Positions 17,601-24,198 of a DNA stretch of 24,198 nucleotides are shown piece after piece. The DNA comes from Haplosporangium gracile. Taxonomy: Eukaryota; Mortierellomycota; Mortierellomycetes; Mortierellales; Mortierellaceae. Location: NCBI GenBank assembly GCA_015499985.1, contig JAAAUF010000258.1, positions 1 to 24,198 on the forward strand, written 5' to 3'. Under the pieces are notes generated by a model. The model did no database searches, was not told where the DNA came from, and saw only the letters and a list, made by a program, of their open reading frames with translations. A program made the position numbers and the translations under genes. Every line of letters starts with the position of its first letter. The stretch's first letter is position 1.

Positions 17601-20600
17601 ATGTTATTTTTTTGTCAATCGCTGATTTCAGCACGTTTTGTTAATTGGATCCTTGTAGGAGGAGACCCAGCTGCTTCAGACAGTGTCACCTGGCGTGTTG
17701 CCTGAGAGCTTGGCTCTGTTGCTCAAGTTTGCAAACCACCTCCGCAACTCGCCTGACGAGACTATCAAGACTCTTTCCTCAGCCATGTCGACTCGGTAGG
17801 ATATTCAAAATATTTTCTTCCGCATGCTCTTCTTCAATGACCACAACAAGGTCAAAACTTGGCTGACACTATTGCTTTTTTTATAATAGTCAATTGATCC
17901 GTATTTGCCGTCGTTTGGCAGTGTTCCCTGACGAGAGTCTTCACGAGGCCGTCCACAAAGTTTCGCTCTCGCGCTTCTTGCCATCGATCGCCAAGGATGC
18001 CTTGAACCAGATCCTTGCCCACAACGGCATCAACCCCAAGCCTAAGCCCTACAAGGCCAACGAGGTAAGACAATGCTGCCTGCCTGCCTCTCACGTATGA
18101 AAATTTGAGAGAATTCTAGATTGCACCATTCTAATCGACGCCATCAAAATTTATCATATAATTTTAGCTCGCAATTCAAGTGCTTCCGAGCAGAGAGAAC
18201 CCTCAGGCCCTTCGCATTGGCGCTATCGAGGAGTCAGTCCGTCAGAATTCTAACCCGGTTCTCATCCCCAACATTGTCTTCCACGAGAACCCCAAGCAGA
18301 CCGAGATTCTGATGGAGATGCTCAAGGACTTCCAGTTGGGAGAGCACTTGCTCCTGATCGGTAACCAGGGTGTCGGAAAGAACAAGTTGGCCGATTACTT
18401 CCTCCAACTTCTCAGACTTCCTCGCGAGTATATCCAGTTGCATCGTGACACCACCGTCCAGAGTTTGACCGCCACCCCCTCGATCGTCGATGGTGTTCTC
18501 CAGTACGACGATTCGCCCCTTGTCAAGTCTGTCCGCGATGGATACATCTTGGTGATTGACGAGGCTGACAAGGCCCCTACTTACGTCACCAGTGTCATCC
18601 GTAACTTGCTTGAGGATGGACAGATGGTTCTCAGCGATGGTCGTCGCATTGTCTCCAAGCCCACCGAGGGATCTGACGAGGAGGAGATTGTGATCCATCC
18701 CGACTTCCGTATGATGGTCCTGGCCAACCGGCCTGGCTTCCCCTTCCTCGGAAATGACTTTTTCAGAGAGGTCGGAGATGTCTTCAGTTGTCACGCTGTT
18801 GATAACCCCGATGCTGAATCGGAGATGTTCTTGCTCCGCAAGTACGGACCTGATGTCCCTGAGGAGTTACTGTTGAAGTTGACTGCCGCTTTTGAGGATC
18901 TCCGTGTTCTTGTTGATGAGGGCTTGCTTTCATACCCTTACTCGACTCGTGAGTTGGTTAACGTTGTCAAGCACATGCAGATTTATCCTGAGGAAGGTAT
19001 CTCGCGTATTCTTCAGAACGTTTTTGACTTTGACCAGTACGATGCTGATTCGAAGGAGATGTTAATCGAGACCTTCCAGAAGCACGGTATCCCTGTTGGA
19101 TTGGAGTCCGAGTTCACTATCCAGCTAGGCCGTCAGATCGAGGTCAGTGAGCCAATCCTGACCGAGACGTGGAAGAAGGCTGAACATGAGCGCCCTGTCG
19201 AGTGCAAGGTCAAGTCCCAGCCCATTGTCTTCCGCGGCGGCTGGAACGTCACTGCCGGTACCCCTCGCGACTTGGAGCGATCTGAGGGTCGCTCTGTTGT
19301 CTTCTCGGAGCAGCTGTACCACTTCAAGATCCCTACCCGCGGCGAGGCTCTGGATATTATCTCGACCGAGAAGGATACTCTTTACGCCATTTCAACAAAC
19401 CCTGTGACGCTTCACTTTATCGATGCTGCCCACCGCACCGTCCGTAGTGCAGACATGTATGAGTACTTCCCTCTCCAGAAGGCGCCCCCAAGATTGAAGT
19501 TAGCTCTGGTCAAGACCCGTGCTGGAGGACGCTTCTTGTGTATGCACAACCCCTCGGACAACTCGTTCCTCTCGCTCGACACGGACAAGGACTCGATCGT
19601 CTCTGTGATGCTCAACGGTTTGGCCCCAGTTGCTTCGTTGATGGACAAGTCCCAGGCGCATCTGGGATACATTGCCTTCTTCCAGGAGAGCCGTGCCAAC
19701 ATTGTTGTGGTCGACTTTAACACGGGCACTCAGTACATTGTTGAGCTTCCTGTCCAGATCGCGGCTTTCCATATGATTGAGCCTAGATTGTGGTTGGTCA
19801 AGGACTGTCAGCAGGGTGATTACCACTTGGTGTATGCCTCGACTGCGGATGTGCCCATGCCTGACCGTCTCCAGCATGTTTTTATCACTGGACTTGGCGC
19901 CAAGGCCAAGCACCGTTTGACCTATGTCTCTGAGGCTGTCGTTGAACCCGGCACCAACAACACGTAAGTTTGCAATTACTGTTACAACTCTAGTCATGAT
20001 AGGATGCGTTTCTGTCGTTAGCTTTACTGACATGCTGTCTATTTTTCGTATAATGTATAGCGAGAACCTTCGTATGATGCATACGACAAACGACAGCGTG
20101 GTCATGGCTTTGACTAAGAACATGGAGCACATTTTGGCGGAGGACCCCCAGGCCGCCATGGATGTGTTCTCGTACATGCGTCCCATCTCGGATGACAACA
20201 TCAGGAACATGTACTCCAACCTCCAGAGCTCCAGTTTGTATATGCGAAAGACCCAGCAGATGGCCAAGATCATTCCTTCTCCCGTAAGTTACACAATCTT
20301 TTGGTAACACCTATGAGTTGGTCCTGTAATGTACTACGCTGTGCTAACATTTAGCTCGTTTAATAATGATACATGCAAATAATAGAGTGGAAAGAGTGAG
20401 GGTCATTTGGAGTTGTTCTCGCCCTCTGAGCGCCGTATCTGGCGTTTGTTGATCCCTCTGTCCATCCCTGTGACCAGTACCCTCCGCGCCGACGCTCCCA
20501 TCACTGGATTCAAGGGTCTCCAACAGGATCGCGTCGTCGCCTCGATGACCGAGCTCGAAGATGGCTCTCTCTTGACGATGGACAACTCTGGATTTGTCCG

Positions 20601-22171
20601 CGTCTGGCAAGTGGACGCTGCTGATCTGTTCCAGTCTGCCAGCACGTGGAAGAAGTTGGTCGGTACTCTTGACTCGCGCACCTTGGCGATTCTCTACAAG
20701 GATGAGCAGGGTCGTTACGTCAATGCCGATGGCGAATTAGTCGGCCCTGATGGCAAGGTCATTGCTGTTGGTGAGGGTGGAGAAGGTGGAGATGGCGATT
20801 TGCCGCCAGGCATGGATGATGGCTCCAGCGGCGAATCTGGTGGCGGTGGTGGCGGCGGTGGTGGTGGCGGCGGCGGAAGTGGGGAGGGCGATGGTAGTGG
20901 CGATGGTGATGGTAATGGGTCTGGATCTGGATCTGGAACCCGTGATGGCGCCCCCAAGGATGGCCGCAAGCCCAACTTTGACGACGTCTCCAAGCTCGAC
21001 ATCCGCACGAGTGCTCCTCCACCCAAGCTGGTATCGGATGCCCAGATCGAGATGCACAACATGACGATGCGCAAGCACCTGGCATCGATGGACATGACTG
21101 CTGCAGACGCCAAGATCTACATGGCCTATATGGAGAACGTTCAGCGCGAGGTCCGTGAGCTTCGTGTGATCCTCGAAGGAATCGAGGCCAAGAACAAGGA
21201 ACGTGTCTGGCTCAAGAACCAGAGCTCGGGTGATTTGGATGATACCAAGTTGATTGAGGGTCTGACGGGTGACCATAACATTTACAAGCTGAGAGGAGAC
21301 CAGGATCCCGAGATGGGGTTCCAGCAGAAGCCCAAGAAGATGTACTTTGTGTTTGATCTCTCTGCGTCCATGTTTCGGTTCAATAATCATGATAGACGCC
21401 TCGAACGTTCCATGGAGGTTGCCCTCAGTAAGTTACTTGCCTTGCTTTGTTGGAAACCATGAGAGGGTGTAAGTTTCAACAACTTTGTTAACATATTTTC
21501 TTTTTTTTTTCCAATCGCTGTTCAATAGTGATTATGGAGTCGTTCAGGAACTTTGAGCACAAGTTTGCGTACTCGATCATTGGCCACTCGGGCGACTCGC
21601 CCAACCTGGAGTTTGTGAAGGAAGGGAAATACCCAAAGACGGAGAAGGATGTCTTCAAGGTAATCTCGCAGATGAGTGCTCACTCGCAGTACTGTCTCTC
21701 GGGCGATAACACTCTTTCGGCGACGTCGATGGCGATGCGTGAGATTGTCAAGGATGATGCGGACGATTATATTGTTGTTGTCCTTTCGGATGCCAATATT
21801 GGGCAGTATAACATCAAACCTGAGGATCTTGCTCGCAGTAAGTTTTCTTACTTTTCATTTTTTTTTTCTTCGCTGTTGTTGATTGTCGTGATATTGGTGT
21901 TGTTGTTGTTGATGGTATATTGTATTGAAGAAAAGAATGCGAACCAGGTAAACTGAGCTGACCATGTACTTTTTTTTGTGTGTATGTGAATGTTATCATA
22001 GTCCTTCGCTCAGACGACAGGGTAACATCGTCGATGATTTTCATTGGGTCGTTGGCGGACCAGGCGGACAAGCTGAAGGGCGCGTTGGGATCGCATGCTC
22101 ATGTGTGTTTGGATACTAAGGACTTGCCCCAGATCATCAAGTCGATCTTCCTGTCCTCGATGATCAAGTAA
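14693..22171 (+). CDS. VWA8: VWA8, three-module dynein-like AAA ATPase with C-terminal von Willebrand A domain
   Basis: Thirteen exons: 14693-14837, 15327-15430, 15553-15575, 15699-15743, 15852-15899, 15999-17556, 17659-17795, 17890-18064, 18168-19963, 20061-20283, 20386-21427, 21529-21837, 22002-22171; 5775 nt, or 1924 aa, close to animal VWA8 (about 1900). Each join restores family sequence, for example HLRWMMQKD and LTNREVEYVPL. Module 1 has a degenerate P-loop, GPPGHLRRS (106-114), and a LILDGIEKAERNVLPVLNN Walker B-like segment. Module 2 has a canonical P-loop, GSKGVGKS (471-478). Module 3 has GNQGVGKN (810-817) and LVIDEADKAP. A glycine/serine/aspartate linker spans about 1547-1605, and the VWA domain follows with a DLSAS metal-site motif (1742-1746) and VVVLSDANI. 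Animal VWA8 is a mitochondrial-matrix ATPase of poorly defined role. Here the first ATG gives an N-terminus without an obvious presequence, so location is uncertain. Confidence 0.97.
14838..15326 (+). other. Long first intron of VWA8
   Basis: This 489-nt GT-AG intron, the longest in the gene, has T-rich runs near 15248-15289. It has phase 1 and joins S48 and D49 in front of YGEVRIGDV. I find no gene inside it; ORFs in the region are T-rich artefacts. Confidence 0.8.
15553..15575 (+). other. 23-nt micro-exon of VWA8
   Basis: Flanked by TTATAG and GTAATG, it encodes EVLRHLR plus two bases of the next Trp codon. It is needed to join FEDSQ to WMMQKD in frame and reproduces the HLRW motif of animal VWA8. 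Confidence 0.85.
20839..20877 (+). repeat. GGN trinucleotide repeat encoding 13 consecutive glycines
   Basis: Thirteen codons of GGT, GGC and GGA inside VWA8, in the linker before the VWA domain. It is followed by Gly-Asp-Ser codons to about 20940. The repeat is in frame and probably variable in length between strains. Confidence 0.95.
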
Positions 22172-23452
22172 ACCTTCATACTTCAGGTCTAACTAGGGGG
22201 CCACTGGCAGATAAAATAGAACTATAGAGAAGTAAACGTTTTTTGTATTGTGTAAGAAAGACTGAGTGAGTCGAATTAGCGAGCTAAGTGGAGGGAGGGA
22301 TATGAGATGGGGGTTGCAGGGGGGAGGGAGGATGGGGGGCACCTAAACAAAAAGAAGGGGGGAAGAGTAGGCCAACAAAACGAAAAGAAGTGCGAAGAAG
22401 AAGGACGACGAGAGACAGAGAGACAAACAAGGGGGCTTCATTCATACAGTTTCCTATCGGAAGGATGCATTGAAGCTTAACCCCTGAAAACAAATAAACA
22501 AAGGCAAAGGCAAGGTGGGCCTATGAGATGTGATCGATCATACAAGCCATGGGCATGGGTACATGGTGGTTGCGGTTGTGGATGCTCATTTAGTATGCAT
22601 TTTGGACCTCTTATGCCACCCGCCAGCTAGAGGGGCGGATAGATAGAACCCCATTCTCAGGTTAAAAAGTGTTCGAACTGGGCATAAGTATGGTTTCGTA
22701 ACTGTCTCTACGATGAAGAGTACGTTCCTAAACGAAGGACCCCTTGCTCAGAAGTGTCGTTAGTTGTGTTGATGTGTTGCTCTCACCTTTTTTTGTTGCT
22801 GTTGTTGTTCATCCCTGAAAAAGTTAATGGTTAACGTGAAGACGAACGAATCAATTCAACGGGCGCGGCGCATTTCTGTCGTTGTCTCTTTTGTTGTTCA
22901 ACAATGCACCCATTGAACCAAGCGAGAGCAAGCTGCTCTTCCTGAGCGAAAGAGAGACATGGTCCGAAGGTGTATCAAGCAAACAAGCGAACGAAAAGAA
23001 GAAGTAAAGGGAGCGTGATTCTTTTCCTTCTCCTTTTCTTCTCTTACTTACAATTACTTCCTTATTTTGCCGCCCTTTTTCATTCTCTCTTTTCTCTCTT
23101 TTTCTCTTCTTCTTCTTCACTCCCATTTTTGTCTCTCCTACTGCACTTTGCAGACTCCTTCACTCCCTTCTCCTCTCCTTATTTACTATACCCGTACTCA
23201 AGCCTCTTCGTCATTACTTTTGAGTGCCACTTGCATTTACTTTTTCTTCATTCCTTTTGTTTTTTTCTGAATGACCATTTGTCTCGCTACCTTAATACCT
23301 AGTTTTTTAAACACACAGTCAACAGAACCCATTTTCAACCCACAAAATCAACTCTTTTTATTTTTTTTTCAACACGGACCTCCCGCCCTCCTCTCATAGC
23401 CCTCCCTCCTACTTATCAACCAACCACACCAACCAACAGGCCACAAAAGATA
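22172..23452 (+). promoter_or_regulatory. Intergenic region between VWA8 and the ankyrin-repeat gene
   Basis: About 1.3 kb without a supported gene. The first part should be the VWA8 3' UTR and contains a G-rich tract; an AATAAA lies at 22493-22498. From about 22500 to 22900 the sequence is of ordinary complexity with no convincing ORF or RNA gene. From about 23020 to 23400 the plus strand is strongly pyrimidine-rich and looks like the leader of the ankyrin gene. Confidence 0.5.
22309..22339 (+). other. G-quadruplex-type motif downstream of VWA8
   Basis: Four G-runs of 5, 6, 3 and 6 bases, separated by loops of 5, 1 and 5 bases. This meets the standard four-run G-quadruplex pattern on the sense strand, about 140 nt after the VWA8 stop codon. 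Confidence 0.65.
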
Positions 23453-23733
23453 ATGATGAACCTAGCGACAGCAGTAGCATCCAACGACCTCGCACTCGTC
23501 CAAGAACTCTGTCGAACTGGCCAAGACCCCAATCAGACCTTTGCCTGCTCCCCTCGCCAATCCGCCTATGCTGTCCAACCGATCATGGGTCGTCAGGCCG
23601 AGAACTTTGAGCCGGATGATATTCTCTATGGGGCCACACCGTTAAACCTGGCGGTGTTGAATGGCAATGAGGATATTGTCCGAGTTCTGATTGATGCGGG
23701 CGCGGATTTGAATAAGAAAGATGGGCGTGGACG
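23453..23733 (+). CDS. Ankyrin-repeat protein, first exon (3' incomplete)
   Basis: The ORF opens with two adjacent ATG codons (23453 and 23456) after a pyrimidine-rich leader. It encodes about 93 residues up to a GTATGT donor at 23734. Residues 2-27 resemble a capping repeat (LATAVASNDLALVQELCRTG). Residues from about 59 to 91 form a clear ankyrin repeat: YGATPLNLAVLNGNEDIVRV, then LIDAGADLN. More repeats are expected in exons past the right edge. The frame stays open to the window end, but the sequence past the donor is T-rich, then Lys/Arg-rich and unlike a repeat, so I read it as intron. The specific function is unknown; ankyrin repeats are generic protein-binding modules. Confidence 0.75.
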
Positions 23734-24198
23734 GTATGTATTCCTTTGCTTTGCTTTGCTTTTTTTTTTTTTTAAAGTTACTGTCGTTATTTTGCTTTTT
23801 GTGCTCTGTGGTGTAACAATGCAATTGAAAACCTCTGGCAAGGCGAATGGGTACCGAACGACACATACAAGGCAAATGAGGATCAAGGAGGGAGAGAAAA
23901 AAAGGCATGGAAACAAAGCGAGATGGTCGTTAAACGAACAATTAGGGAGAGGAGAGAGACGGAGCATTGAGATAAACAAACAACCAAAATGTGAGAGCTA
24001 TCAAGGAGGCGCGACAAGTAAACAGGGACACGAAGATATGCGCTGTATTAGGTTGGTGTATGTGTGTGTCTTGTTTATGTGTGTGCGCGCTCGAAACAAT
24101 AGTAAAAAAGGAAGGAGGAAAGAGAAGAGAGAGTTGAAAAAGGGAGGGAGGCAGACTCGGGGAGTAAAATACAAAAAAATACAAAAAAAAAAAAAAAC
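23734..24198 (+). other. Probable intron of the ankyrin-repeat gene, running to the window edge
   Basis: It begins GTATGTATT, has a T-run at 23760-23773, and then an A/G-rich stretch. No acceptor followed by ankyrin sequence is visible before the edge, so the next exon lies outside the window or across an assembly break. Confidence 0.5.
24183..24197. repeat. A15 homopolymer at the window end
   Basis: A run of A closes the window, mirroring the T-run at the start. Confidence 0.9.

Noticed and set aside
19500..20273. 257-codon ORF on the minus strand opposite VWA8
   Set aside because: It lies across a secure VWA8 exon and an intron and shows no family features; it is a shadow of the codon bias of the real gene.
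20737..21390. Long minus-strand ORFs, including a proline run, opposite the VWA8 linker
   Set aside because: The proline run is simply the complement of the GGN glycine repeat.
22671..22678. GTTCGAAC, resembling a tRNA B-box
   Set aside because: I could not fold an acceptor stem, anticodon arm or A-box around it on either strand.
22680..22695. Minus-strand ATACTTATG, resembling the 5' end of U1 snRNA
   Set aside because: It lacks the ACTTACCT donor-pairing sequence and any visible Sm site or stem structure.

Overview
The window looks like nuclear DNA of a filamentous fungus. The genes are intron-rich, with GT-AG introns mostly 80 to 230 nt long that often end in TAG or CAG. Gene density is high, and the coding strands have pyrimidine-rich leaders. 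The gene set mixes a fungal-type PNS1 transporter with VWA8, which I know from animals and protists but not from budding yeast. That mix fits an early-diverging fungus, and a Mucoromycota/Mortierella-like lineage is my best guess. This assignment is inference; there is no rRNA or other marker here. The window starts in T20 and ends in a run of A, and a 10-N gap sits beside an A16 tract, so it is probably a draft scaffold broken at homopolymers.

Layout: three genes lie on the minus strand, then four on the plus strand. Minus strand: glycogen phosphorylase (4953 to 142, 13 exons, 870 aa); a small cysteine-free secreted protein whose signal peptide sits on its own exon (6876 to 6090, 220 aa); and mitochondrial IBA57 (8648 to 7056, 4 exons, 412 aa). 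A 194-bp divergent promoter separates IBA57 from the first plus-strand gene. That gene is a 764-aa protein with propeller, coiled-coil and beta-sandwich-like regions that resembles FANCB/FAAP100 of the Fanconi anaemia core complex (8843 to 11623). It is followed by PNS1, a choline-transporter-like membrane protein (12092 to 13851, 508 aa), a complete VWA8 (14693 to 22171, 13 exons, 1924 aa), and the first exon of an ankyrin-repeat protein that runs toward the right edge (from 23453).

I rebuilt every multi-exon model by hand from splice consensus and frame. Each of the six complete models sums to a whole number of codons, and for the recognised families the exon joins restore conserved family sequence. 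The genes do not form an operon or one pathway. Two products, IBA57 and probably VWA8, belong to mitochondrial biology. Glycogen phosphorylase is reserve-carbohydrate metabolism, PNS1 is membrane transport, and the FANCB/FAAP100-like gene would be interstrand-crosslink repair if the assignment holds. The most novel items are that gene, the secreted protein with its separate signal exon, and the micro-exon 5' end of VWA8. I see no CRISPR array, transposon, tRNA or rRNA.
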